DNA from: Corythucha ciliata
Taxonomy: Eukaryota; Arthropoda; Insecta; Hemiptera; Tingidae
Length of the DNA stretch: 64,000 nucleotides
Direction: 5' to 3'
Assembly (NCBI GenBank): GCA_038030265.1
Contig: CM075940.1
Coordinates: forward strand, 30,046,940-30,110,939
The notes beneath the pieces were generated by a model that was not told the origin of the DNA, made no database searches, and saw only the letters and a list, made by a program, of their open reading frames with translations. Below are positions 44,387-56,457 of this stretch, piece by piece; position 1 is the stretch's first letter, and each line of letters begins with the position of its first letter. The position numbers and the translations under genes are program-made.

Positions 44387-45912
44387 GTCGCATCGTCAAG
44401 AAAGGCAACACAGTCGTATTCAATAAAGATGGTGGTCACATTTACGACGAAAATGGTCAAATATTCGCTACAGCTCACGAGATCAACGGGATTTATCGAA
44501 TGAATGTTCCAATGAAGACAGCATTCTTCTCCCGCGATAATGACGCCCTCTGGCACCGCCGCTTAGGTCACCTCAATGCCAAAGGAATCGCCATCCTAAA
44601 AAGCCACTCCATTGGCATAACAGGAAACACAGAAGTTTCAGGAACATGTGAGTTATGCATGATCGGCAAACAAACCAGATTTCCATTTAAGTCAAAAGGA
44701 AATCGCTCAAATGAACTTCTTAATTTAATTGTAAGCGATCTTTGTGGTCCCATGGAACAGAAATCCATAGGAGGAAGTTCGTACTTTTTGACACTAATTG
44801 ACGACCATTCTCGTTACGTCACAGTTTACTTCTTGACTCATAAAAGTCAAGCTGCAGACTGCATTAAACAGTACTGCACAATGGTCCAACGTCAAAAAGA
44901 TAAAAAAATCAAGATTTTTCGAAGCGACCAAGGGTCAGAATACTTAAATGAAAAAGTGAAGACATATTTCAAAAATGTTGGCATTGTTCAACAAACCACG
45001 CACCGTTACTCGCCATCTTCAAACGGCTTAGCTGAGCGTATGAATCGTACGTTAGTCGAAAAAGCGAGAACTATGCTCGCTGATGCTGGCCTAGGCAAAG
45101 AATATTGGGCAGAAGCCATCGCCACGGCTGCGTATCTCGTAAACAGATCTCCTGCTCGTGCACTCAATGGCACGACCCCGTATGAATTGTGGGAAGGATC
45201 AAGGCCAAACCTGGCCAACCTCAGGATTTTCGGGTGCGACGCTATGGTTCACATTCCAAAGGAGCGTCGCAAGAAATGGGACCGAAAGTCGGAAAAAATG
45301 CTTTTTGTAGGCTACTGTACGGAGACAAATGGTTATCGACTCATCAACCCTTCAACAAAGGCCGTCACAATCAGTCGAGACGTCGTGTTTCTAGAAGATT
45401 CCGACACAAAACCTTCTATCAAGCCAACTTCGACAATTATAACCGCGCTCTCTCCCAGAAGTAATGCGCCACCCACAAAAATTATTCCTACTACGACAAT
45501 TCCTTTGGATTCAATGGAAATACAAGCTGCGGAGGACACTTCTAGTATTGATGATCAATCATCGATCTCAAATTGCACAGTCGTACTTAACGACGATGAC
45601 ACAGACGACATTTACGAGGTTCCCCCTGAAAACGTTGATGAGCCCACACAGGCCGCTCCGGTGCGACGATCAGAGCGCACGCCTAAACCAGTCGTCTGGA
45701 CTGACTTTATCTCTTTCCTCGCAGAAGAAGACTTGGACTTTCCCATGACCTACCAAGAGGCTATGGACAGCAACAATTCTTCCGAATGGGCAGCAGCAAT
45801 GAAAGACGAATTTGTTTCATTCAAAAAGAACAATACATTCACCGTAGCTGACCTTCCTCCAGGAAAAAAAGCTTTATCTACCAAATGGGTACCTATACAA
45901 GGTGAAAAATGA
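44383..45912 (+). pseudogene. Copia integrase and start of RT
   Basis: A 509-codon open stretch: gag-pre-integrase zinc motif (WHRRLGHL ... CELCMIGKQ), integrase core with SDLCGPM, FRSDQGSEY and SSNGLAERMNRTL (the D, D, E positions are all present), the GCDAMVHIP region, an acidic linker, and the beginning of RT (EWAAAMKDEF, ALSTKWV). The frame is lost at about 45893. Confidence 0.9.
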
Positions 45913-46002
45913 CGGCGACCGCAAACGTTTCAAGGCTAGACTCGTTGTTCGCGGATGCTCCCAAAAATCTGGTATTGACTACGCCGAAACCTATCACCGG
46001 TT

Positions 46003-47196
46003 GTGAAATACACTTCAATTAGATTTCTCTTGGCCTTCGCCGCTCAAAACAACTTGGACATCGACCACCTTGATGTCAAGACTGCCTATCTCTATGGAGA
46101 TTTACCGGAAGAAATTTACGTCTCTCCTCCTCCAGAATTTCTCGAACCCCATGAAAGAGGAAAAGTCTGGCGTCTTAACAAATCCATGTACGGGCTTAAA
46201 CAGTCCGGACGATGTTGGAACACAAAAATTGACTCTGTCTTGCGAGAGCTTCAGTTCACCCGTTCAGCCGCCGATCCTTGTATTTATTCCCGTTCGAGCG
46301 AGAAGAGGATGGCTGTAATCGCTCTCTACGTCGACGATCTCATTCTTCTTTCCGACAATAAAAAAATTAAGGAAGAAATCAAACACCGGCTTCATCAAGA
46401 GTTCGAAATGAACAACCTCGGAAGCCTGAAAAACTGCCTTGGAATGGACATCAGTCGTGACCGAGATTCCGGAAAGCTTTGGATCTCCCAGAAGAGCAAG
46501 TCTAACGAGCCCTTCGATAGAAACGTCCCTTATCAAGAGGCTATTGGTACACTACTGTATGTATCTCTAATATCCCGACCTTACATCGTTTTTGCAGTTA
46601 ATGTTCTTAGCCGTTTCAATACCAACTTTCAAAAAAGACATTGGATTGCTGTGAAACGAATACTGAGATATCTTAAAGGTTCTCTCGACCTAAAACTTGA
46701 ATACTCCAAGACTCAAAATTTCGAACTATTCACTTACAGTGATGCAGACTGGGGAAACAAATTGAACGAAAGATCTTCAGTTACCGGCTGTTGTTCGGAA
46801 ATCGGAAACAATTTTATCTCTTGGGCTAGTCGTAAACAGAAATCAATCTCAATTTGTACCAACGAAGCTGAGTACATGGCACTATCCCTCAGTATCCAAG
46901 AAACCATTTGGCTAAGACGACTGACTTCAGAATTTTACCCTAATATTGAGAAGAAGCCTACGATTGTATTTTGTGATAACTCGGGTGCGACAAATTGGGC
47001 TCACAACGACATGATCACCCAAAGAAGCAAACACATCGACATCAGATACCATTTCGTTCGCGACCATATAAAAAGTGGAACCATCGTTGTCAAATATATG
47101 CCAACGGAAAACATGATGGCAGATGTTTTCACGAAAGCATTGCCGGGACCAACGCATGCTCGATTTGTGAAATTAGTAGGGCTCAAAAATGTTTAG
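46003..47196 (+). pseudogene. Copia reverse transcriptase and RNase H
   Basis: Continues the copia pol with DVKTAYLYGDLPEEIYV, KSMYGLKQSGRCW, catalytic YVDDLILLS, TNEAEYMALS and HIDIRYHFVRD. The connecting piece from 45913 to 46002 is in other frames, so two lesions separate it from the integrase part. Motif residues are intact. Confidence 0.9.
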
Positions 47197-47254
47197 TCTC
47201 CAAGTAATTTGTGTTTTGTAATTTTCAATTGTTCGCATATCATTCGAGGGGGCG

Positions 47255-47440
47255 TGTTGGATTTTATTGCTTCACAGTAGCAAATGTTATGCTCCCTTCA
47301 GTCAGAACTTTAAGAGACCCCTCCAACTTCTTATATAAAAATTGTGATTGCTATCGTGCTTTTATGAAAAATGTTGTTCCCAAGTTCACACAGTTTTTCT
47401 TTCTTTAAATAATACAATTTTGATAAAATTGTCCTAGCTT
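47255..47440 (+). repeat. Start of copia 3' LTR, truncated
   Basis: TGTTGGATTTTATTG directly after the purine tract; a TATATAAAAA box at about 47332. The right part is missing where the minus-strand R1-like fragment begins. Confidence 0.72.
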
Positions 47441-48650
47441 TTTATGCGCATCTGCAACAACCGGCCTGGTCACCGCTCCCAGGGCTGCGCGGCTGTCCGC
47501 GTAGATCACCACTTCCCTGAACCTCACATGCTTCCTAATTAGCTCCAGGACACAGTCATTTATCGCCACGACCTCTGCCTGAAAAACCGTGGCCAACTTT
47601 CCTAGGGGCCTACAGTTCCCACCTTCAAACTCCGGTATCCAGAACCCAGATCCTGTCATCCCCGATTCCAACTTAGACCCATCCGTGAAGCAATTCATGG
47701 TTCCCTCTTGCACCCTGAATTCCTCTCTCGTACTAACTCGAATCCGTATCTTCCTTCCCAAGTCCAATCGCTTCACGGTTTTGTCACTCCTCATCTGGGT
47801 GACAGGCGCCACCCGCTGGAGCTCCGTCACCACTTCCCTGTGTCCCAAATCTCTCCCCCTAACCGCCCATTTCCCATGGACTTGCAACCCATAACATGTT
47901 TCCATTGCGCGCATCTTGACCTCCAAATATAGGGGTCGCAGCCGAAGCAACATTTCCATCGCTGCCGTTGGAGTCGTCCTGAAGGCCCCCAGAGCCGCCA
48001 GACAGGCCAGACGCTGGACCCTGCCGAGCAACTCCCGCCCCCAGGACCACTCCACCACTTTCCACCAAGCCAAAGCGCCATACAATATTCTGGGCCTAAT
48101 TATACCTGTGTATAGCCACAGCATCCGTTGGGGGGTTAAGCCCCAGGTACTCCCCACTACTCGCCTACATTGATGAAATGTCCTCACCGCTCGTTTACAC
48201 ACATTGTCCACGTGGGTCCTCCACGACAGTTTACCGTTCAGGGTCACCCCCAAATATTTAGCTTCTGACACCCTTTCTATTTCTCTTCCGTTCATCCTAA
48301 TCGGCCCCCACCCTGCCAAGCTCCTCTTCTTCGTAAAGAGTATAAGCTTGGCTTTTTCCGGGTTTACCGCAAGTCCTCTGCCTGCACACCAGTTATTCAT
48401 TACGTGAACCGCCTGATTCATGAGACCACACTAGGTGCTCAAGTCCTTCCCCCTCACCAATATCACCCCATCATCCGCAAAGAACTGACAATAAATACCC
48501 TCTCTCTCCAAAACTCGTATGAGCCCCTCTATGACCAAACACCAGAGCAGGGGGAAAGGCAGGAGCCTTGAGGGGTTCCCCTCTCAGCCTTCACCTCCAC
48601 TTCCACACCCCCCAGCACCACCACCACCCATCTATTCTGCAGCATTACCT
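47441..48650 (-). mobile_element. R1-like non-LTR fragment (RT and part of RNase H), antisense
   Basis: On the minus strand: RGTPQGSCLSPLLW and FFADDGV near 48450-48560 (frame broken at about 48430), then GLAVNPEKAKLILFTKK, GIIRPRILYGALAWW, RLACLAALGAFRTTP, and an RNase H start with CFTDGSK, FQAEVVAI and YADSRAAL. It stops after the third RNase H acid; the 3' end is missing. Same group as the element at 6526-8567, but clearly a different, older copy. Confidence 0.87.
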
Positions 48651-50147
48651 CCACGAAGATATTTATATTTATGAAAAATCTTATTTATAAAAATAATATT
48701 TTTGGACGAAGTTTCCTGTTTTAAGGCGTAGAGGATTGCTGGGGCCCGCGTTGGACAGCTATAACCGTGGGTTATAGAGCAGTCCAGTTTGAAGGAGTCA
48801 CCCCCCCCCCCCCCAAACCCCATTCATTATCCACGTTTGTTTCCAAAATGGCCAGTTTTTGGGCGATGATACTCAGCTTTATTGCTTTAACAACGAATTG
48901 TTACGTAAATTGGCCCATAAATGGCCAGTGTAATTGGGACGATGCTATACTCAGTGGCCTAAATAGTCATCTATGATACCTACTAATTGCTCGTGATAAT
49001 GGTTATAGTTTTGGCCTGAGAACATTTAATTTTGCAGGCTCTACAGCGCATTGTGTCGTACTAGGCCAATAAACGAGTTTCGGGCTGAAAATATTCAGTT
49101 TTGTGGGCTAACCAGCGCAGAGGTGTCTACACATCGGACGCTAGTGGGGGGGGGGGAGCTAAACGTCGTCAATGGAAGTTATTCGAGGTGGTGGGGAAGT
49201 GTATAAAAAACTCGCGGGGGTGGGGGGGGGATGCTGTCCGAAACTTCTTCGTTGGTGTGTGCACGAAGAGGGGGAGTAATCCAGGACAAAGCACGACAGC
49301 ATTGGACTAGGATTTTATCAGTGGGTGGGGGGGGCAAGGTTTATTTGGCCGCACACTGGTAACGAGGGCCCAAGCATTATATTACCGCCCCTAAGGTGCC
49401 GGGGGAATTATTTCATTCAGCTTGATTCATCATTCACATGATTGTTACTTTATCAGGCGAAGTTTTCGAAGGGTCTTCCCTGCGACTCAACCACTTGACG
49501 CTGAAGCGGGGGGGAAGGTGGAAGCAGCTGGTGAAACGGAGTCTTGGATACGGTTGGGCGGGGATTTGGCTCCTTTCGACGAATTTCAGTCCATCTGACT
49601 AGGAGGATAGAGCATTAAAAGGTGCCAGGCGCGGATCCAGGGTCGGCTTAAGGAGGAGGCCATGATTTCGTGGCCTTAAAATTGGCGATTCGCGTGAGTG
49701 TTTCCCAGAATGTTGCGTTTTGCCCACAGTGGGGCATTCTGTGCAAATTCCTCTTCGAATGCGACAATTCGCGTAAATGCTGCCTGTAGAATGCGCAGTT
49801 TTGCATGGATTTTGACCTTAATGATCGCCCGAATGAAGCCTTACGCTTAAATATTGGCCTGGATGTGACGTTTCGCTCTGAAATGGGGAATTCTTCATAT
49901 TAATGACGCCTTCATTGTTGCGTTTTACGTGAATTATTTCCCATTTTCGGCTCCAAATAGATAATTTTCTCATGATAGCAACACTGAAATTGCCAATTCC
50001 TCATAATATACAGTTTGCGAGTTGCGCGCATGAGTGTTTCCCTCTCTCCTAACAAATGGAGGAGGGGTATGGGCCGTGTAGTGGCGAGGGCACGGTCTTA
50101 AAAGAACTCGCTACCAACCCAAGGCGTTATGCGATCCGTGCCGAAGG
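48651..50147. other. Unannotated DNA with G/C runs and one hAT-type end phrase
   Basis: Runs of C at about 48801 and of G near 49147, 49212 and 49328. At about 49630 CAGGCGCGGATCCAGGGTCG resembles a hAT-type left end, but I find no partner. 49660-50010 has faint repeats (GCGACAATTCGCGTAAATG). No coding exon recognised. Confidence 0.4.
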
Positions 50148-51612
50148 GTGCGTGACACAGGGTTAGCTGTGTATCTAACGGAGGGATACCAGGCGACCTC
50201 CCTGAGTATTAAGCCTTCCCACGGCATGCGGGCCTCTGCCGTGGGTGACTTTTATTTCCCTAGCTGCTTCGTGGGACTGTTTATGGATCGCGATCGAATT
50301 ACTTTGTCAAACCCGGGGTTTAAAACCCTGGAGCAGGTTGAGGACGAGCTTCTCAGTAGCCCTCAGCCTGCTCAGTCCGGCACCGCGGAGATGACGAGGG
50401 AGACCACCTCAATGGAGGTGGTTGAGCCCGGAACCTCCGGTGGTGTCGCTGAGGGAGTAGTACCCGAATTACAAGCGGGTCAGGGAACGGTATCCGAACC
50501 CGTCGATCCCGCAACAGCGGTGCCTGGAGACCAGGAGATCGCTGATTTCGACAAGTACGTCTCTGGCCTGAACAGGGATCAGAGGCGACGCTTTTTGTGG
50601 CTGGTTCGGAAGAAGGGAAAGGAACCGGAAGCCGCCAGGGCGAGTGCTCTGCAGATGGTAGAGAAGAGGAAGAAGGGGAGAGCCTCTGCAGAGACGACTC
50701 CGGAGGGAGCCGTGAAAAAGAAGCGAAGGACGACCGCACAGGGTCCTTCGTACACCGGAGCGCTCAAGGGAAGGAAGCTTGGTGTGGTTCATAGAGACTA
50801 CCTAGCAGCTCTCCTCTTGGACGACCAGCTTGAGGCCCTGGAAAGGAGCATTGAAGCTGCCATTGTTGCGCTGGAACCTAAAGCTGGGGAGGTAGTGCCC
50901 CAGTTTGATGGTCTGGTGCGAAGGAGGGGATGGCTATCCATCACCTGCGAGGACGACGGGACGGCTGTTTGGATAAAGTCGCTCGTTGAAAGTATTGTAC
51001 CCTGGGAGGGGGCAAGGTTGAAGGTGGTTGAGGGGAGTGACCTGCCCAAGCCCAGGGTGGCGGTTGCATTTCTCTTGAAGTGCGCGGATCTGGGGAATGA
51101 GCAAGTCCTTCAGTTCCTCGTGCGCCAAAATCGGGGGTTAAATGTGGGACAGTAAGGTACTGTCCAGGAGTGTGCCTCAAGGCACGCCGGCTTTGATGAT
51201 GACCCTGCTCATCGATGAAAAGTCGGCGAAGATCCTGGAAAGGAATAATGTAGTCCACATCAGGTTCGGCAAGGGGACCATCCGGCCTAAGGCTCGGAAG
51301 GGGGAAGGATCATCCTCCGGCCCCCGGCAGCAGCCGATGGAGGTGGATCAGGTAGCCACTGCTGTGCGGGGTACCACCCCCGCACCGCGGCAGGAAGTTC
51401 TATCTGTGGGAACAACAGTTGGCGCCACGGCATCCGGGCAGTCAACGCAGGTAGCTCCCTCATACGCTAGGCCATCTACTAGCAAGGCGTGGGAGAGAGG
51501 TGATAGTGTCGGACCAGAGGGGGATGAAAGAGTCCCGAAGGTGGCAGGTCGGGCACGGAAACCACACCCTACTCCGAGTAAGGCGATGCTGGAGAAGCAA
51601 TCGCGGAGATAA
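50148..51612 (+). pseudogene. R1-like ORF1 protein (DUF4780-type), one frameshift
   Basis: The first frame is 50148-51155 (an internal ATG at 50226 is a possible true start). It has an acidic Pro/Thr-rich N-terminus, a basic segment (KKKRRTTAQ) and the DUF4780-like block LVRRRGWLSITCEDDG, then WEGARLKVVEGSDLPKPRV. A stop at 51153-51155 and a change to the frame opening at 51142 (DSKVLSRSVPQGTPALM) split the domain; the second frame ends at 51612. DUF4780 proteins are the ORF1 products of many arthropod non-LTR elements and probably bind the element RNA. Confidence 0.8.
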
Positions 51613-51624
51613 GGGGAATAAGTG

Positions 51625-53386
51625 ACCGCTACGGGGTTGCGCTTCCTCCAGGTGAATCTGCATCGTGCGGCAGTGGCATCGGCCGTCTTGAGCAGGGTGT
51701 TCACTGGGGGAAGCTATGACGTCGCCATGGGCATGGGAGAGGCAGGTCAAGGGCCTCTCTGCGACAGCAGGTAATTTGGTTTACTGTAGGGATGAGGAGC
51801 GGCCGCGAATTGCGCTGCTTCTAAGTCCCACAGTGAAATTTTCAACTATGCCAGAATTTCTGTGCAGAGATTTGACAGCTGTCATCCTGGAAGCCAAGGA
51901 CGAGGACCGGCCCCGGAGGTGTGTGGTAGCTTCCGCGTACTTACCGGGGGACGCTGAGGTGACGCCGCCGGAGGAGCTTCAGCGTTTGGTCCTGTACTGC
52001 AGCGCGAGGAACCTGCAGCTGATTGTGGGTTGTGATGCGAGTGCTCTCCATACCATCTGGGGAAGTACAGATGTCAACGCCAGGGGGTGAGTACTCTTTC
52101 AATTTTTGATGACGCATGAACTGGTGGTGGTAAATCAGGGCTCGATCCCTACTTTCGTGACAAGTGCGAGGAGTCAGGTCCTGGATTTTACTCTGGCCAG
52201 CCAGTTTTTTTCCAATAGAGATTGGAAAGTCATGTCAGAAACATCAATGTCTGACCATAGGCTGATCTCGTTTGAGGTCGAGTTTCCTAGGGTTAGAAGT
52301 ACAGCGTACCGGAATCCCAAAAACGCGGATTGGGAAGTCTTTAAGGGGCATCTTGAACAGGAATTGTCTGAGATCGACCTTGACATTCAGTGCCAAGCCG
52401 ACCTTGATAGGGCGGTGGAGGCGATCAATTCAGCGGTCCTCAGTGCGTATGAGGAAAGCTGTCCTGTTAAGGTGAAGAAGGAGAACAGGGAAGTCCCTTG
52501 GTGGAACAATGAGCTGGAGATGCTCAGAAGAGAAACGAGGAGGCTTTACAATAGGGCCAGATCACGTGGGGAGTGGGAGGCTTATAGGCACTCCCTCACG
52601 GAGTATAACAAGGCCCTTAGGAAAGCAAAGCGGGCCACGTGGAGGACCTTCTGTGAGGGGATGGAGAATGTGTCCGTTATGAGCAGACTGCAGAGGGTCC
52701 TGTCCAAAGAGAGCCCGGGCCAAATTGGTCTAATGAAAAGGGCAGATGGGGCGTATACCGAGAGCGCTAAAGAGACCCTGGAGGTCCTCCTGCGTAGTCA
52801 TTTCCCTGATTCTAGGGATGCAGGGGCCTCAGATGTTCAGGGCGAAGTGGTGGCTGACTGCCAGCCAGCAAATAATGCAATATGGAGCGCATCGAGGAAA
52901 TTGTACGCCCGCGAAAATTAAATGGGCTATTGGCTCATTTAAGCCCTATAAATCCCCTGGGCCGGACGGGATATTCCCGGTCGTGCTACAGCGTGGCCTG
53001 CAGGTCCTGGAGCCACGCCTCAGAAGGATATTTAGGGCGAGTTATGCATTATCGTATATACCGAAGGCATGGAGGGAGGTCCGGGTTGTGTTCATTCCTA
53101 AGTCGGGAGCAATAAACTCCTCGGCCCAGGCAAAGGCGTACCGACCCATAAGCCTCACGTTCTTCCTCCTTAAAACAATGGAAAAGGTAATTGACCTGGA
53201 TATCAAGGACGGTTGCCTTAAAATTAAACCAATCCAGAGGGGGGGCAGCATGCCTACCAGTCGGGCAAGTCTACTGAGACCGCCCTAAACGAACTGGTGG
53301 GTAAGGTTGAAAAATCTCTGGAGGCGAAAGAAACTGCGCTGGGCTGCTTCCTGGACATAGGTGGTGCTTTTGATAACACCGCCTAT
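51625..53386 (+). pseudogene. R1-like ORF2: endonuclease and N-terminal RT, several frameshifts
   Basis: Pieces in changing frames: FLQVNLHRAAVA, a middle endonuclease part with ASAYLPGD and IVGCDASALH, then MTHELVVVNQGSIPTF and the SDHRLISFEVE motif of EEP nucleases (52106-52921), then the RT start with YKSPGPDGIFPVVLQ, YRPISLT and FLDIGGAFDNT. Frames change near 51770, 52090, 52920 and 53240. Not functional. Confidence 0.85.
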
Positions 53387-53389
53387 GAA

Positions 53390-53740
53390 CGACAAAATTG
53401 ACATTGTAGGACGGAATTGACCGTTTTGAACGACAACTTTTACAGTTTTGAACGACGAAATTGACAGTTTTGGCTGACGAAATTGACATTTCTTGGTCGA
53501 ATTTTACATTTTTAAGGACGCATTTGACAGTTCAGAACGGTGAAATTGACATTCATAGGGTGAAATTGACCATTTAGAAATTTAAAGTTTATATGACGAA
53601 ATTGACAGTTCCATGGACGAAATTTATGGACTGTTTTTATGACGAAATTGACAGTCTTGAATGACGAAGTTGACAATTCCAGGACAAAATTGACAGTTTC
53701 AAGGTCGAATTTGCCAGTCAGTTTCTAATATTCGACTGTT
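53390..53740 (-). repeat. Degenerate minisatellite, family 3, antisense
   Basis: GACGAAATTGACAGTTTTGA units of about 20 bp, reverse complement of the array at 11560-12310. It abuts the broken end of the R1-like element. Confidence 0.85.
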
Positions 53741-53899
53741 TCCGGTGAAGGGTTCTTACAAATCCTTGGAAATTACGGTTTGGGATCTTTTGTTATGTGT
53801 GAGGAAATAGAAGACAGTTTCCAAGTCACAAAGTATGCCAGTTCCTGGGGGGAAATTGACAGTTTAAAGGGCGAACATCTTCTAGAGGGTGAGTGGGTC

Positions 53900-55590
53900 C
53901 TTTTTCGGTCCAGTTTCGACTCTATTTTAGTCGTGAATTCGCCGATTTTTTTCATTTTGATCCGCGAAAATTATGTTTTTCACCATTTTAAGCTGAAAAT
54001 GAGTGCTTTTTGTCAACTTTAGGCGGGAATTACGCTTATTTCAATTAATACCGGGAAATTAAAAGGTCTTTCTCAGTTATAGCCGCGAATTATTTCTCAA
54101 CTTTATGCGACAATCACCGCTTTAACTCAATTTTAGCAGTGAATTCACAAATTTTCTCTTTTTGATCCTCGAATTAGCGTTTGTATCCATTTTTTTTGTA
54201 CGGACGAGAGTTTTATCCTAATTTTAATCAGCGTTTTTTTCCTCAATTTTAGCAGCAATTTATTTTCCTAGTTTCAGCCGCGAAGTACCTACCATTTTTA
54301 TTCAATTTTAGCCTCGGGAAATCAACGACTTTTCTCAAATTGATTTTTTATTTAATTTTAGCTGCGAATGACTGCTTTTTGACAACCTTAGTAGATTTTA
54401 CGAATTTTTTCCATTTTAGCCGTCAATTTCGGGTGCTTTTCTCAAACTGTCCGTGAATTAACATTATTTTATAAAATGGTGGCCGTGAATTAGCGCTTAA
54501 TTTTAGCCGCGACGAGCGATTCTCATCGCTGCTTTTTCTCAATTTTATTGCCTCGAATTAGCGGGTTTTTCTCAAGCATGACCGTGATTTCGCGTTTTTC
54601 ATAATTTTGAGCCCTCAAATTCGTGAGTTTGTCGCATTTTGCTAGGAATTAGCGCTTTTCCTCTGCATCAGCCGCGAATATTAGTAATTGTACTAAAAAT
54701 TTTGTCACGTACTTGCCCATAGATCAGCACACTTGCAAGCTTTCTCAATTTAGCCTCGAATTAATGGTCTAAACAAAAATTATGGTTTGCGCATTTTCTT
54801 TATTTTAGTAGCGAATATGCCTTCAGATAACCAGGCCGTGCTGGTTATCTTAAGAATTGGTGTATTTTCCTTAATTTTAGAGGCAAATGAGCTCTTTTTC
54901 TCAATATTACCCGCGAATCAGTGCTTTAAAACCAAAAATTTAAGTTAGTAGTGTAAGTTAGTCACGAAGTTGCCTCTAGAAACCATTAATTGGATTTTTT
55001 AAAAATAATAGCTAATCCTGCTGAGCGATTCATCGCAGCTTTTTCTCAAAGTTATAGCTGTGAATTAGAAATAAATCTTGATTTTAGCCACAATTTCGCA
55101 TTTTATCTGTTTTAGCGGCCAATAACTGGCGTTTTCCTTAATTTTAGCCCTAAATGAGTAATTTTTTTTGTCAATTTCAGCTGTTTATTAGCAATTTTCT
55201 TAATTTTAGTCATGATTTAACGTTTTGCCAGCGAATTGGCGTTTTCCTTAATTTCAGCCGTGAATTAGTGATATTTAGTCAATTTAGCGTTTTTCTACGC
55301 TTTATCCACTAATCGGTGTTTTTTCTCAATTTATTCGCAAATTAGTCGTTTTTCTCAATATTAGCCGCGAAACAATGCTTTCAAACCAAAAGTTTCAGTT
55401 AAGTAGCAAAGTTTAGTCACGAAGTTGCCTCGAGAAAATTGACTTTTTTCAACATTAGGTGAGCGTGCTGAAGTGACTAACCGCTGCTTTTTCTCTCGTT
55501 GTTATTGCAGATTTTGGAAAATGTGTTACTTCCTTATTAGGTAAAACGCTAATTCGCGGCTAAAATCAAGAAAAATTGCCAATTAAGGGT
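53900..55590 (+). repeat. Degenerate minisatellite, family 1, long array
   Basis: More than fifty diverged units of GCGAATTAGCG then TTTTTCTCAATTTTAGCC. The last units (55541-55580) are inverted. A clean 10-bp stem (AGATAACCAG, loop GCCGTG) lies at about 54834-54859. I found no hAT-type end pair for this array. Confidence 0.85.
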
Positions 55591-55816
55591 TGTGCAGTAT
55601 CGCCATCTTTTTTTTTGGACCGATTCACCAGTTTTCTGATCATAACAAGAGATGTGTCTTGATACCGTGGAGAGAGGGGAGGGGAAATAAATTGAAGTTT
55701 ATACGCGTCTAAGATGACACCTATTACATTAAAAAAGTACCTGCAATACAACATGGTCCTCCAAATTTAGGAAGGATGTGCGCGCGCCGCAAGGACGCTC
55801 CGTCTTTTTTTGTGTG

Positions 55817-55824
55817 TATATAAG
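55817..55824 (+). promoter_or_regulatory. TATA box of the glycine-rich protein gene
   Basis: TATATAAG, 63 bp before the ATG. A start site about 30 bp downstream would fall near TTATTCAAGTT (about 55850). Confidence 0.82.
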
Positions 55825-55879
55825 AGCGTAAGAAGGGAAGATGAAAGATATTATTCAAGTTGAGTCCGAGCACGGCGAA

Positions 55880-56390
55880 ATGAACTTCAAAATTCAGGTG
55901 AGCCCGTAATTGTGGTTTTTGTAAAACTATTGCATTTTTCGAATGATATCAAAACGTGGATTAAAGTTTTCTTGAATTTGTATTCATGACTGATCGTATG
56001 ACAAATTCTTGAACGGGGAAAATTAATGAACGGGCGTTCTTTAATATTTTGTCTTAAAGCTGCTGTCTTACTGAAAAAACATTGATTTCGAAATTGTTAA
56101 TACTTTCGTTGCAGGTCTTCTTCGCTTTTGTCACGCTGGCCGTTGCCTTCGCGGCGCCATCATCCGACGATCTCGAGTCGTCCGAAACCGGCTGGGGTCA
56201 CAAAGGATGGGGCTGGGGCGGCGGATGGCACAAGGGATTCGGCATTGGATGGCACAAGGGCTTCGGCGGCGGTGGTTGGGGCTACGGAGGCTACGGCGGT
56301 GGATACGGAGGCGGCTGGGGCGGTGGTGGATGGAATCGAGGCTATGGCAAATATGGCGGATTCGGCTGGGGCGGTGGATACGGCTGGTAA
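55880..56390 (+). CDS. Secreted glycine/tryptophan-rich protein (cuticle-like), two exons
   Basis: Exon 1 55880-55897 encodes MNFKIQ; donor GTGAGC; acceptor TTTCGTTGCAG; exon 2 56115-56390. The spliced product has 97 residues. The intron interrupts a signal peptide (MNFKIQVFFAFVTLAVAFAA), with probable cleavage around AFA-AP. The mature part has a short acidic segment (SSDDLESSE) and then only Gly, Trp, Tyr, His, Lys and Phe repeats such as GWHKGFG and GYGGYGGG. A short first exon that splits the signal peptide and a low-complexity glycine-rich body are typical of arthropod cuticular proteins; a glycine-rich antimicrobial peptide is the main alternative. The unspliced frame from 56082 also begins with ATG but lacks the TATA-to-ATG geometry. 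Confidence 0.88.
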
Positions 56391-56451
56391 AAGCCTCCGG
56401 GGCATATTTGTCTCTCTCACACTGCCAAATTCGCTCTCTTTTCTATAGTGA

Positions 56452-56457
56452 AATAAA
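56452..56457 (+). terminator. Poly(A) signal of the glycine-rich protein gene
   Basis: AATAAA 62 bp after the stop codon. Confidence 0.82.

Larger units (their letters stand above)
43496..47440 (+). mobile_element. Ty1/copia retrotransposon, 5'-truncated and frameshifted
   Basis: Begins inside gag and runs through protease, integrase, RT and RNase H to a purine tract (GAGGGGGCG) and the start of a 3' LTR at 47255. No 5' LTR. The 3' LTR is cut off by the antisense R1-like fragment. Confidence 0.88.
50148..53386 (+). mobile_element. R1-like non-LTR element: ORF1 plus first half of ORF2
   Basis: ORF1 with a DUF4780-type domain, then an endonuclease and the N-terminal half of RT. It breaks off at the RT motif A region (FLDIGGAFDNT) where the family-3 minisatellite starts. 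Loss of the 3' half is not how non-LTR elements usually truncate, so a later deletion or array expansion is likely. Confidence 0.85.

Noticed and set aside
49630..49660. Possible hAT-type left end CAGGCGCGGATCC for the 53.4-55.6 kb array
   Set aside because: No matching right end or 8-bp duplicate found; kept only as a note.
56082..56114. Upstream ATG continuing unspliced into the glycine-rich exon
   Set aside because: It also gives a hydrophobic start, but the TATA box, the ATG at 55880 and the strong GTGAGC/TTGCAG splice pair fit the two-exon model better.
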